DNA from: Peptoniphilus_A genitalis
GTDB lineage: Bacteria; Bacillota; Clostridia; Tissierellales; Peptoniphilaceae
Strand: one strand, 5' to 3'
DNA: 64,000 nucleotides
Assembly: GCF_949769225.1 (NCBI RefSeq)
Contig: NZ_CATKPB010000005.1
In this document: in pieces, positions 16,216 to 25,089 of the stretch
Position numbering within the stretch: position 1 is the stretch's first letter
Layout of the letters: every line of letters begins with the position of its first letter
The notes under the pieces: model-generated
Told to the model about the DNA's origin: nothing
Databases searched by the model: none
The model's input: the letters and a program-made list of their open reading frames with translations, nothing else
Position numbers and translations under genes: made by a program

Positions 16216-18285
16216 CTATTCTACAATATTTTCGATTTTTAATATTTTTTGAATATTTTCCTCTATCCTATTGATTAGTCCAAGTCTATTTTCTCTTACC
16301 TTATCGTCTTCAGCCATTACCATAACATTGTCAAAGAATTTATCAATTGATGGTACAAGATCATTTAACAAGTCCATAGCTTCCATATATTTTTCTTCTG
16401 CTAGGGCTTCCTTAAAGCTTCCATCAATTTCTAAATATTTCATATATAAATCTTTTTCTGCTTCTTCAACTAGTAAGTCTTCCTTTACTTCAAGTAAATC
16501 AACATTCTTAGTCAAGTTATTAATTCTATTATAGGCATCAACAAATTTGCTTCTATCTTCCTTAAACCATTCATTTAATTCTTTAGCTTTATCAAAGATA
16601 TTGTGAATTTCACTTTCAGGAATTAAAACAGAATCAATGATATCATATCTTATTCCTTCATCTTGAAGCATTGTCTTAATTCTTCCTAAGAAGAAATCTC
16701 TCACATTGGCAATAACTTCCTCGTGGTTAAATGTTAGACCAAGATCATTAATATATTCGTATAAACTTGCTTCTACCGCTTCGTCTAAATTAAATTTCCA
16801 AGAATTATTTCTAATAATGTTGATTACACCAATTGCAGATCTTCTAAGTGCAAAGGGATCTGTTGACCCAGTAGGAATTTCTCCAATTGCAAAAAGCCCA
16901 GCTATAGTATCAATTTTATCTGCAAGAGAGAATATTGAACCTACACTTGATTCTGGAAGTTTATCTCCTGCAAACTTTGGAAGATATTGTTCTCTAATTG
17001 CAGTTGCAACAATTTCCTTTTCTCCAGATTTTAGAGCGTAAATTTCACCAATTACACCTTGAAGTTCTGTAAATTCAATTACCATTTTTGTAGTTAAGTC
17101 TGCTTTTGAAAGATGGGCTACTCTTTTTATTGCATCAATAGCTTCATCTGCAAAGGAAAGAGACTCTGCAATTTTATTTGCAACTACACCATCTCTCTTT
17201 TCTTTTTCAAGCATTGTTCCAAGCTTATCATGGAAAAGAACTCCATTTAAGTTTTCAACATAGTCTTCAAGTGGTTTTGAAATATCATCATCGTAGAAAA
17301 ATTTAGCATCTTCTAGTCTTGCACCAAGAACTTTTTCATTTCCTGCAATAACTATATCTTCGTAATCTCTTGTACCATTTCTTACAGTAATAAAGTATGG
17401 TAAAAGTCCCCCATCTTGAGAGTAGATTGGAGTAAATCTCAAGTGGTCAATCATAGTTGTTGTTACAACTTCCTTTGGAAGACTTAGATATTTTTCTTTA
17501 ATTGAGCCCTTTATTGGAGTAGGATACTCAACGATGTAAGTAAGTTCTTCTAAAAGATCTTCATTTTCGTGAATTTCGCCACCTAATGATTTAGCAATCT
17601 TTGTGGATTCGTATTTAATAATTTCACGTCTCTTATTTTGATCTAAAATTACATAGTTGTCCTCTAGTAATTTTTCGTAATTTTCTACCTTATCAATTTT
17701 TATTTCAGATGAACCTAAAAATCTGTGACCCTTTGTTATGTTGCTAACTTGAATTCCTTCAAAATCAAATTCAACAACCTTGTCATTTAGAAGTGAAACA
17801 ACCCATCTAATTGGTCTGGCAAATCTGATGTTTTTTCCACCCCAACGCATGTTTTTTGGGAAATTAATGTCTTTAATAAGACCAGGGATCATTTCCTTTA
17901 TAATTTCTGCAGAGTCTCTTCCTATTGAAGAAATGTGAGCAAACACATAGTCAGTACCCTTTACTTCTTTAATGACAATATCTTCTTCTGTGATTTTTTG
18001 AGAATTCATAAAGCCTAATAGAGGTTTTGTAGGATTTTTTTCATCATCATAGGCAATCTTAAGGGCAGGCCCCTTAACTTCCTTAGTTATATCTTTTTGT
18101 TTTTCATCTAGTCCTTCAATAATAAGACTAAGTCTTCTTGGAGTTGCATAAACTTTAACATCTTTAAATCCAAGTTCATTTTCTACTAATAATTTTTGTG
18201 ATTTTTCTCTGAGTTGTTCTATTGCCATGTTGACAAATCTTGATGGTAACTCTTCAACTCCAATTTCAAGTAAATAATTATTCAT
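16216..18285 (-). CDS. glyS: Glycyl-tRNA synthetase beta subunit
   Basis: A 689-residue beta chain of the bacterial alpha2beta2 glycyl-tRNA synthetase; it carries tRNA recognition and the HD-like and anticodon-binding regions. The start MNNYLLEIGVEELPSRF and the segments FPKNMRWGG, RFARPIRWV and STDPFALRRSAIGVINI are typical. The length is normal for the family. The ATG overlaps the glyQ stop by 8 bases. There is no T-box leader before the gene; it depends on upstream operon transcription. Confidence 0.97.
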   Translation of the reverse strand: MNNYLLEIGVEELPSRFVNMAIEQLREKSQKLLVENELGFKDVKVYATPRRLSLIIEGLDEKQKDITKEVKGPALKIAYDDEKNPTKPLLGFMNSQKITEEDIVIKEVKGTDYVFAHISSIGRDSAEIIKEMIPGLIKDINFPKNMRWGGKNIRFARPIRWVVSLLNDKVVEFDFEGIQVSNITKGHRFLGSSEIKIDKVENYEKLLEDNYVILDQNKRREIIKYESTKIAKSLGGEIHENEDLLEELTYIVEYPTPIKGSIKEKYLSLPKEVVTTTMIDHLRFTPIYSQDGGLLPYFITVRNGTRDYEDIVIAGNEKVLGARLEDAKFFYDDDISKPLEDYVENLNGVLFHDKLGTMLEKEKRDGVVANKIAESLSFADEAIDAIKRVAHLSKADLTTKMVIEFTELQGVIGEIYALKSGEKEIVATAIREQYLPKFAGDKLPESSVGSIFSLADKIDTIAGLFAIGEIPTGSTDPFALRRSAIGVINIIRNNSWKFNLDEAVEASLYEYINDLGLTFNHEEVIANVRDFFLGRIKTMLQDEGIRYDIIDSVLIPESEIHNIFDKAKELNEWFKEDRSKFVDAYNRINNLTKNVDLLEVKEDLLVEEAEKDLYMKYLEIDGSFKEALAEEKYMEAMDLLNDLVPSIDKFFDNVMVMAEDDKVRENRLGLINRIEENIQKILKIENIVE

Positions 18286-19162
18286 CTATTTCACCTCTAT
18301 TTATAAGGGGATAATTCATTTCTTCTCTGTGTTTTAAATGAGTTTTTGCTACAATTCTGGCAAGATTCCTTACTCTTTGAATGTAACTTGTTCTTTCAGA
18401 AACAGAAAGAGCTCCTCTAGCGTCTAGTAAGTTAAAGGCATGAGAACACTTAAGAGTGTAGTCATAGGCATCTATAACAATATCTTCTTCAATAGTTCTT
18501 CGAGCTTCAGCTTCATACATATCAAAAAGTTTTCTTAGCATATCAATATCAGCTGTTTCAAAGGCATACTTTGAGTGCTCATATTCATTTTTCTTAAATA
18601 CTTCTCCGTATGTTATGTTTTCATTGTACTTAATATCATAAACTGACTCAACATTTTGAAGATACATAGCAATTCTTTCAAGTCCATAAGTAAGCTCTGC
18701 ACTTTCAAGGTCAAGGTTTACTCCACCTACTTGTTGGAAATAAGTAAATTGTGTTACTTCCATTCCATCAAGCCAAACTTCCCAACCTAGACCCCATGCA
18801 CCAAGTGTAGGAGACTCCCAGTTGTCTTCAACAAATCTAATATCGTGCTTTTTTGGGTCGATTCCAATTGCAAAAAGAGAATCAAGATAAAGTTGTTGGA
18901 CATCTTCTGGAGATGGTTTTAAAATAACTTGCAATTGGTGATGTTGATAAAGTCTATTTGGATTTTCACCATATCTACCATCTGCAGGTCTCCTTGAAGG
19001 TTCTACGTAAACTACCTTCCATTCTTCTGGTCCAAGAGACCTTAAGAATGTATTAGGATTCATAGTTCCCGCACCTTTTTCAATGTCGTAAGGTTGCATA
19101 ATTATTGCTCCCTTTTCCTTCCAATAATTTTCCAATGTCATTATTAAATCTTGGAAATACAT
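18278..19162 (-). CDS. glyQ: Glycyl-tRNA synthetase alpha subunit
   Basis: A 294-residue catalytic class II synthetase subunit that makes glycyl-adenylate. Conserved blocks: the N-terminal LENYWKEKGAIIMQPYD, EPSRRPADGRYGENPNRLYQ (motif 2, residues ~75-94), GWEVWLDGMEVTQFTYFQQ, and GLERIAMYLQ (motif 3). aaggaggaaaaa precedes the ATG. Together with glyS it forms the heterotetramer type found in most bacteria. Directly downstream of recO in the conserved era-recO-glyQS order. Confidence 0.98.
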   Translation of the reverse strand: MYFQDLIMTLENYWKEKGAIIMQPYDIEKGAGTMNPNTFLRSLGPEEWKVVYVEPSRRPADGRYGENPNRLYQHHQLQVILKPSPEDVQQLYLDSLFAIGIDPKKHDIRFVEDNWESPTLGAWGLGWEVWLDGMEVTQFTYFQQVGGVNLDLESAELTYGLERIAMYLQNVESVYDIKYNENITYGEVFKKNEYEHSKYAFETADIDMLRKLFDMYEAEARRTIEEDIVIDAYDYTLKCSHAFNLLDARGALSVSERTSYIQRVRNLARIVAKTHLKHREEMNYPLINRGEIDE

Positions 19163-19172
19163 TTTTTCCTCC

Positions 19173-19877
19173 TTAATTAAACAGCTTGTCAGACTTAAAA
19201 CTGCTTATATCTAAATTGTATTTTATATATTTTATTATAATATTATGCAGGTATTTTTTTCTGCTTTTTTCAATATCTTCTATATTTTCTAATTCTTCAA
19301 GCTTGCCATAAAGAATTGCATTTAAGAAATGTAAATCTCTTCTTGTCAGTGAAAAGGAATAAGGATCCTGAAAATCGATTATACCCTCCCTAATAGAGAA
19401 ATAAGATTTTTCTTTAATATCCAGTTTTGGTCTGTAACCTATAAAACTAAGATATTTTAATTCAAAGGCAAGAGCAAGACCTATGGGGTCTTTAGTAAAA
19501 TTAAAAAAATTTAAGGTTTTTCTCAAAAGGTCAAAAGCTTTTTTGTTAGCCTCACCACTTATAGATGATTTATCTATAATCTCTAGTAATAAGGATGCGT
19601 AAACTAAGTTATCGTAATTTTCTCTGATTTTAAAGTTCGATTCTAAAATTTTTGAATCACTAATATAGAAAAAACTTTGCCCCTTTTTTAAGAGATATTC
19701 ATTTAGACCAAAAACTTGTGAAACACTTAAATTTCTTGATTTAGGACTCATAGCTCCTTTTACCATAATGGAAATCTTCCCATATTCCTTGGTGAAAACC
19801 CTAATTATTTTAGAAGATTCACCAAATCCCATTTCATTTAGGACTATGCCTAGAGTGTAATTATTTGTCGTAACCAA
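19173..19877 (-). CDS. recO: DNA repair protein RecO
   Basis: A 234-residue recombination mediator that loads RecA with RecF/RecR. The N-terminal OB-fold has the typical LGIVLNEMGFGESSKIIRVF, then KISIMVKGAMSPKSR. The helical C-terminal part is shorter and lacks an obvious zinc-finger cysteine cluster, so it is a divergent RecO. The start is TTG 19877, overlapping the end of era by 17 bases; its SD is weak (aagag), so translation is probably coupled to era. Confidence 0.87.
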   Translation of the reverse strand: MVTTNNYTLGIVLNEMGFGESSKIIRVFTKEYGKISIMVKGAMSPKSRNLSVSQVFGLNEYLLKKGQSFFYISDSKILESNFKIRENYDNLVYASLLLEIIDKSSISGEANKKAFDLLRKTLNFFNFTKDPIGLALAFELKYLSFIGYRPKLDIKEKSYFSIREGIIDFQDPYSFSLTRRDLHFLNAILYGKLEELENIEDIEKSRKKYLHNIIIKYIKYNLDISSFKSDKLFN

Positions 19878-20766
19878 ATCTCTTTACCAAATTGTCTCTA
19901 TCTCTCCAGTTTTTCTCAACCTTAACCCAAATTTGAAGATTTACCTTGGCATCTAGAAGTCTTTCGGCTTCTTCTCTTGCTTCAGTCCCAATTCTTTTTA
20001 GCATGGAACCATTTTTCCCAATAAGAATTCCCTTGTGAGTATCTCTTTCAACATAAATATTTGCATCAATATCATACATATTTTTATCTGCTCTTTTTTT
20101 GAATTTTTCAATTGAGATAGCAAGACCATGTGGAACTTCTTCATTTAAATACATAAGTCCCTTTTCTCTTATGATTTCTGCAACAATAAATCTCTCATTT
20201 TTGTCAGTAATCATATCTTCTGGATAGTACATTGGTCCTTGTTTTAAAAACTTTTTGAGAGTTTCTAAGTAAATATCTACACCATCATTTTTCATTGCAG
20301 ATATAGGAATTATATCATCAAAAATCTCTTCTTCTGCATACATTGAAATAATTTCTAAGAGTTCATCTTTTCTTATTGTATCAACCTTATTTATTAAAAG
20401 TATAATAGGTAGTTTACCTTTATATTCTTTTAAGATATCTATAATTGATCTTTCAGCCCTACCAATTTTTTTTGAAGTATCCACAATATAGGTAATAACA
20501 TCTGAATCTTCTATGCCCTCTTTAGATTCAGTTAGCATGAATTCTCCCAACTTATTTTTTGGTTTTTGTATTCCAGGCGTATCTAAAAATATTATTTGAG
20601 CATCTTCATCTGTATGGATAAAGGTAATATTTTGTCTTGTTGTTTGAGGCTTTGAAGAAATAGCTGAAATTTTTTCTCCAATAATTGCATTTAGTAATGT
20701 AGATTTACCAACATTGGGCCTCCCTATTACTGATACATATCCCGATTTAAAATTATTTTCTGTCAT
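19861..20766 (-). CDS. era: GTPase Era
   Basis: A 301-residue essential GTPase for 30S maturation, binding the 3' end of 16S rRNA. G1 is GRPNVGKSTLLNA, G3 DTPGIQ, G4 NKVD, G5 ISAMK; a C-terminal KH domain contains GILIGKNGSMLKRIG (about residues 233-247). The frame is open 20 codons further upstream, but ATG 20766 has ggag six bases before it and gives the normal Era N terminus. It overlaps the end of cdd by 14 bases. Confidence 0.96.
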   Translation of the reverse strand: MTENNFKSGYVSVIGRPNVGKSTLLNAIIGEKISAISSKPQTTRQNITFIHTDEDAQIIFLDTPGIQKPKNKLGEFMLTESKEGIEDSDVITYIVDTSKKIGRAERSIIDILKEYKGKLPIILLINKVDTIRKDELLEIISMYAEEEIFDDIIPISAMKNDGVDIYLETLKKFLKQGPMYYPEDMITDKNERFIVAEIIREKGLMYLNEEVPHGLAISIEKFKKRADKNMYDIDANIYVERDTHKGILIGKNGSMLKRIGTEAREEAERLLDAKVNLQIWVKVEKNWRDRDNLVKRFGYDK

Positions 20767-21166
20767 TTTCATCTCCATCCAGGTCTTCTGGACCAAAGGA
20801 ATGAGGTAAAATTTCCTCCATCCCAAATATTTTATAGTCTTCAGTAGAGTTCGCTATTATTATTTCAGGATTTTTTGAAAATTCACGAATAACTTGTCTA
20901 CATACTCCACAAGGAAAAGTGTAATCACTGTCCCCAACTACAGCTATCTTTTTAATCTCTCTCTTACCTTCAGATACTGCTTTAAATATTGCGGTCCTCT
21001 CTGCGCAGTTAGTTGGAGAGTAAGAAGCTATTTCAATGTTTCCACCAGAATAAACTGACCCATCTTCCATCTCAACTGCACAACCCACATTAAAGTGTGA
21101 GTAAGGCGTATATGTCATATTATCTCTTGCATCAATAGCAAGTTCAATTAATTTTTTATATTCCAT
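20753..21166 (-). CDS. cdd: Cytidine deaminase
   Basis: A 137-residue zinc enzyme converting (deoxy)cytidine to (deoxy)uridine in pyrimidine salvage. The zinc and catalytic motifs are NCAERTAIF (Cys and Glu near residues 53-55) and PCGVCRQ (near 87-93), with the substrate segment YSHFNVGCAV at the N terminus. Homotetrameric type. Start adjacent to the dgkA stop; the SD is weak, so coupling is likely. The dgkA-cdd-era order is the same as in Bacillus. Confidence 0.95.
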   Translation of the reverse strand: MEYKKLIELAIDARDNMTYTPYSHFNVGCAVEMEDGSVYSGGNIEIASYSPTNCAERTAIFKAVSEGKREIKKIAVVGDSDYTFPCGVCRQVIREFSKNPEIIIANSTEDYKIFGMEEILPHSFGPEDLDGDENDRK

Positions 21167-21874
21167 TTAACCAACTACCTTAAAAACAAATATTGCTACA
21201 CAAATCCCAAGAATTGCTCCAACTATAACTTCGGAAACCTTGTGAATTTTACCTTCTACCCTACTTTCTGCAACGAGAAAAGCCAGCCCAAAGGAGCAAA
21301 GTGTCACAAGAGAATTTTCTGCTATCATAGTAATAATTGTGGCAGCACAAAAAGAAATTGCCGAGTGACCACTTAGGCCGCCTCCTTGGAAATATGTACC
21401 TCCACTTTTCTTAGCCATCAAAAGCTTGGCACCAACTGTTGCTATAATAATGATAAGCAAGGATACAAAGGCCAAGTGATTTGGCATATTCTTTATCTTA
21501 AATAGAAGCAAATCCCCAAAAGAAGCAAACTTGTCATAAAATACTAAGTAAGCAACGATAACTGCATTTAATGCTGTAATTAAAACTGCTCCAGCTGATA
21601 CGTCCTTTATATACTTTGCAATAGGATTGTACTCCTGAACTACTAAATCAACAGTCCTTTCTATTGCAGTGTTAATCATTTCTGCAAATACAACCAGCGT
21701 AATGGCAAATAACATTAAGAGAAATTCTGTAGATGATATATCGAAGAAAAGTGACAAAATTATAATTCCAAGAGCAGCAAGGTAATGAAACTTCATGTTT
21801 CTCTCTGTTTTCAATACAGAAATAATACCCTGGACCGCGTAATTAAATGATGAAATAAAGCGTCCTTTTTTCAT
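21167..21874 (-). CDS. Fused undecaprenol/diacylglycerol kinase (DgkA) and PAP2-type phosphatase
   Basis: A 235-residue membrane protein made of two domains. Residues ~1-115 are a prokaryotic DgkA: FNYAVQGIISVLKTERNMKFH, then the AEMINTAIERTVDLV helix with catalytic Glu. Residues ~125-235 are a PAP2 domain with LSGHSAISF and SRVEGKIHKVSEVIVG, which carry the phosphatase His residues. The Gram-positive DgkA acts on undecaprenol, and PAP2 relatives dephosphorylate undecaprenyl pyrophosphate, so the fusion may manage the lipid carrier of wall synthesis (inference). The start is ATG 21874 with aggtgatttt; an upstream TTG overlaps ybeY. Confidence 0.88.
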   Translation of the reverse strand: MKKGRFISSFNYAVQGIISVLKTERNMKFHYLAALGIIILSLFFDISSTEFLLMLFAITLVVFAEMINTAIERTVDLVVQEYNPIAKYIKDVSAGAVLITALNAVIVAYLVFYDKFASFGDLLLFKIKNMPNHLAFVSLLIIIIATVGAKLLMAKKSGGTYFQGGGLSGHSAISFCAATIITMIAENSLVTLCSFGLAFLVAESRVEGKIHKVSEVIVGAILGICVAIFVFKVVG

Positions 21875-21878
21875 AAAA

Positions 21879-22325
21879 TCACCTATAAATTTCAAGTTCC
21901 TTCATGGATAACTTTTCTCTTTCTCTCATTTCTCTTTTGTCTTCTTCTTCCATGTGATCGTATCCTAAGAGATGGAGAATACTGTGTACTGTTAAATAAG
22001 AAAGTTCTCTTTCATGAGAATGACCAAGCTCTTCTGCTTGTTCCATTACTCTTCTTGTATTTATTATAACATCTCCAAGAATCCTCTTGTCTATAATAAA
22101 TTCATCATCCATGGGAAAAGATAATACATCAGTAGATCTATCTACTCCCCTGTAATCCCTATTTAAGTTCTTAATTTCTTCATCTCCAACAAAAGAAACA
22201 GATACTTCAACTTCATCATCAAGACCTTCAACTTTTAAAACAGAAGCAATTGATTTTTCGACTAATGATTTTATTTCATCAGTTATTTCTATATCATCTT
22301 GCCTGTCATCGTAGTAAACTTCCAT
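21879..22325 (-). CDS. ybeY: Endoribonuclease YbeY (rRNA maturation factor)
   Basis: A 148-residue metalloprotein for 16S rRNA 3' processing and ribosome quality control. The zinc motif is HSILHLLGYDH near residues 113-123, and the central LNRDYRGVDRSTDVLSFPM is highly conserved. The ATG overlaps the phoH stop by one base (TAATG), with ggag seven bases upstream. In Bacillus the HD phosphodiesterase gene yqfF (pgpH) lies between phoH and ybeY; here it does not. Confidence 0.96.
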   Translation of the reverse strand: MEVYYDDRQDDIEITDEIKSLVEKSIASVLKVEGLDDEVEVSVSFVGDEEIKNLNRDYRGVDRSTDVLSFPMDDEFIIDKRILGDVIINTRRVMEQAEELGHSHERELSYLTVHSILHLLGYDHMEEEDKREMREREKLSMKELEIYR

Positions 22326-23338
22326 TATTTACTCCAGTTCTTTGACTTCTTGGCCTCAATTACTTTTTTGGCCTTGTCATTTGTCTTTTCATATTTTTCG
22401 TATGCATCAATTATTCTTTGAACAAGGGCGTGACGAACAATATCATTTTTATTTAGATAAGTTATTCCAATTCCCTTTACTCCATCAAGAATCTTTAGCA
22501 CAGTCTTTAGACCAGATTGCTTACCTCTTGGTAGGTCTATTTGTGTAACATCACCAGTGACAATAGCCTTAGAACCATATCCAAGTCTTGTCAAAAACAT
22601 CTTCATTTGTTCATTAGTGGTGTTTTGTGCCTCATCTAAGATAACAAAGGCTGAGTCAAGAGTTCTACCCCTCATGTAAGCAAGTGGTGCAACCTCAATG
22701 AGTCCCTTTTCAAATAAATTGTTATATGTGTCATGTCCAAGTATTTCAAATAATGCATCATAAAGGGGTCTTAAATACGGATCTACTTTATTTTGTAAAT
22801 CTCCAGGAAGGAAACCCAAATTTTCTCCTGCCTCTACAGCAGGTCTTGTCAAAATAATTCTGTTAACTTCTTTTGCTTTAAAGGCACGAACTGCTGCTGC
22901 CATAGCAAGATATGTTTTACCAGTACCTGCTGGTCCAATCCCAAAAACAATGTCATTATTGTTTATGTTGTCGATATATCTCTTTTGACCAAGAGTCTTA
23001 GCTCGAATGGGCTTACCCATGGATGTATAGACCAAGGTATCCTTTAAGAGCTCTGCCACTGGCCTCTTTTCATTATTTTTAATAAGTGAGATCGCGTATC
23101 TTACATCTGATAGACTTAAAGAATTTTGTTGTCTAGCAGTTTCAACTAAGTTTGTTAAAAGAACTGCCCCGTCTTCAACTGCGTCTTCTTCTCCGCTTAT
23201 AAAAATCTTGTCTGCCTTGGATTTAATAATAAGCCCTAGTTCTTTTTCTATAAGAGCAATATTTTCATCTAGCTTTCCAAATAAAATTGACATCAAATTT
23301 ATATCATTAATTTCAATGGATTTTTCCATTTTTGTCAA
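22325..23338 (-). CDS. phoH: PhoH-like ATPase
   Basis: A 337-residue P-loop ATPase of the PhoH/YbeZ group, thought to assist YbeY-linked RNA processing. Walker A is GIGPAGTGKTYLAMA (near residue 135) and Walker B is FVILDEAQNT (near 232). The N-terminal 100 residues resemble the KH-like domain of PhoH. The start is TTG 23338: ggggg lies eight bases upstream, while the ATG three codons later is too far from it. It begins the long minus-strand block that runs to nif3, just after a terminator. Confidence 0.95.
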   Translation of the reverse strand: MTKMEKSIEINDINLMSILFGKLDENIALIEKELGLIIKSKADKIFISGEEDAVEDGAVLLTNLVETARQQNSLSLSDVRYAISLIKNNEKRPVAELLKDTLVYTSMGKPIRAKTLGQKRYIDNINNNDIVFGIGPAGTGKTYLAMAAAVRAFKAKEVNRIILTRPAVEAGENLGFLPGDLQNKVDPYLRPLYDALFEILGHDTYNNLFEKGLIEVAPLAYMRGRTLDSAFVILDEAQNTTNEQMKMFLTRLGYGSKAIVTGDVTQIDLPRGKQSGLKTVLKILDGVKGIGITYLNKNDIVRHALVQRIIDAYEKYEKTNDKAKKVIEAKKSKNWSK

Positions 23339-23376
23339 AAAATATACCCCCTTAAACGTGACTTTAATAATACCAC

Positions 23377-23417
23377 AAAAAGGCCTACTTTTCCATAGAT
23401 TATGGAAAGCAAGCCTT
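23377..23417 (-). terminator. Terminator of the nfeD-floA operon
   Basis: Minus-strand hairpin with outer stem AAGGC/GCCTT (23413-23417 with 23380-23384) and inner stem TATGGAAA/TTTCCATA, then a T run. It separates the membrane-protein operon from phoH. Confidence 0.75.
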
Positions 23418-23420
23418 GAT

Positions 23421-24089
23421 TTATCTAAGACTTAAAGGTTTATCAAAAATCTCTTTATAAATTTGAATTTTAGGTAAATCTTCTTCATTAAAGTTTAGAA
23501 AATTATCAATAAAGTTTTCGCCCTCTTCATCTTCATAAATAACCCTGTCTGATTCGCATTCTTTTATGAATTCACTTTCAAAAATCTTGTCAGGAATTTT
23601 CTCTAGATTAAGAGAACCTTCTAAAACTTCCTTCTTATCTTCAGATTTTGAATTTTTTAAATCTTTATCCGATAAAGATTTCTTTTCTACAAGTTTCCTC
23701 TTAAGTTCTCTTTGGGCATAAATAGGTTCTTTATTGACAAGTTTTTTATCACTTTTTTCTCTAATCTTATCTTCAGATTTATCCTTTTCTTCTTTAAAGA
23801 TTTCTTTAATACTTTTTCCTAAAGTTTCCTTCTTATCTTTTTCTTTCTCTTTTTCTTTTTCTTCTTTGATTATTTTTTTGATTTCATCAATTAAACTTTC
23901 TGAATCTGATTTCATGTTGCCATGATTATTTTTAGAGTTTGGATTATTTCTATCAGCTTCATAAAAATCCTCTGTCATTTTCTTTTTGCCTCTGTTGAGA
24001 ACAGTTAAGAGAACTTTGAAAATAACAATGAATATTATGGCCGGCATGAGAGAAATAATAGCAATTACTAAACTAAAAATAGATCCCAT
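23421..24089 (-). CDS. Single-pass membrane protein with charged K/E-rich tail, unknown function
   Basis: A 222-residue protein not matched to a family. Residues ~4-30 form one hydrophobic helix; the rest is strongly charged and low in complexity, with a run of EKEKEKEKDKK near residue 80, then a more ordered acidic C terminus ending in EEDLPKIQIYKEIFDKPLS. Its ATG overlaps the floA stop by one base, so it is co-translated with the flotillin and may be a partner of it (inference). In spore formers this place next to phoH holds yqfB, yqfC and yqfD. Confidence 0.75.
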   Translation of the reverse strand: MGSIFSLVIAIISLMPAIIFIVIFKVLLTVLNRGKKKMTEDFYEADRNNPNSKNNHGNMKSDSESLIDEIKKIIKEEKEKEKEKDKKETLGKSIKEIFKEEKDKSEDKIREKSDKKLVNKEPIYAQRELKRKLVEKKSLSDKDLKNSKSEDKKEVLEGSLNLEKIPDKIFESEFIKECESDRVIYEDEEGENFIDNFLNFNEEDLPKIQIYKEIFDKPLSLR

Positions 24090-25081
24090 TATTTATTGTC
24101 CTTTTTGTGGTTTTTTTCAGGTATTTTTGAAATTGACTTTCTCATATCAGTATCAGAGTTTATATTTTGCATCTTATAATAATCAAAGACTCCAAGATTT
24201 CCACTTTTTAAAGCTTCTGCCATTGCAATTGGTACTTGAGACTCTGCTTCTACTACCTTTGCTCTCATGGCTTCTACTTCAGCCTTCATTTCTTGTTCAC
24301 GAGCAAGGGCCATAGCACGTCTTTCTGATGCCTTAGCTTCAGATATTCTCTTATCAGCTTCAGCTTGATCAGTTTGCAATCTCGCACCAATATTTCTTGC
24401 AACGTCAACATCTGCTATATCAATAGATAAAATTTCGTAAGCTGTACCGGAGTCAAGTCCCTTGTCTAATACAACTCTTGAAATTGAATCAGGATTTTCT
24501 AGAACTGACTTATAACTCTTTGATGAACCCACTGTTGTTACAATACCTTCTCCAACTCTTGCAATAATAGTTTGTTCACCGGCACCACCAACAAGTCTTT
24601 CTATGTTGGCCCTAACAGTTACCTTTGCCTTAACTATAACTTCAATACCATCTTGAGCAACAGCAGAAATGTTTGGTGTTTCAATTACTTTTGGGTTTAC
24701 AGAAACTTGAACTGCTTCAAGAACATCTCTACCTGCAAGGTCAATAGCAGCTGCCCTTTCAAATTGAAGAGGTATGTTTGCCCTTTGTGCAGCTATAAGC
24801 GCATCTACAAGAGTATTGACATTACCACCTGCAAGATAGTGGGCTTCAAGACTAGCTATTTCAAGATTAAGCCCAGCCTTAGTTGCCTTTATAGCAGGTC
24901 TAACAATTCTTGATGGCTTAACTCTTCTAAGTTTCATTCCAATAAGCTCTGATATCTTGATTTTAACACCAGAGAAAAATGCAGTTACCCAAAGTCCCAC
25001 TGGTACGAAGGACAAGAACATGGATACTACTATGATTATTACTGCAATTATTAAGATACTTCCAATTGGATAATATGACAT
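24089..25081 (-). CDS. floA: Flotillin-like protein FloA
   Basis: A 330-residue membrane scaffold of functional membrane microdomains (YqfA). An N-terminal membrane hairpin (residues ~5-40) is followed by the SPFH region (ASLEAHYLAGGNVNTLVDAL, then DGIEVIVKAKVTVRANI) and a long Ala/Glu-rich helix with the AEADKRISEAKASERRAMA pattern typical of flotillins. The C terminus is basic. In an operon with NfeD upstream, the canonical FloA partner. Confidence 0.96.
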   Translation of the reverse strand: MSYYPIGSILIIAVIIIVVSMFLSFVPVGLWVTAFFSGVKIKISELIGMKLRRVKPSRIVRPAIKATKAGLNLEIASLEAHYLAGGNVNTLVDALIAAQRANIPLQFERAAAIDLAGRDVLEAVQVSVNPKVIETPNISAVAQDGIEVIVKAKVTVRANIERLVGGAGEQTIIARVGEGIVTTVGSSKSYKSVLENPDSISRVVLDKGLDSGTAYEILSIDIADVDVARNIGARLQTDQAEADKRISEAKASERRAMALAREQEMKAEVEAMRAKVVEAESQVPIAMAEALKSGNLGVFDYYKMQNINSDTDMRKSISKIPEKNHKKDNK

Positions 25082-25089
25082 AATTCCTC

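Noticed and set aside
19100..19200. T-box leader expected before glyQS
   Set aside because: glyQ starts only about 10 bases after recO; no T-box sequence or specifier hairpin is present.
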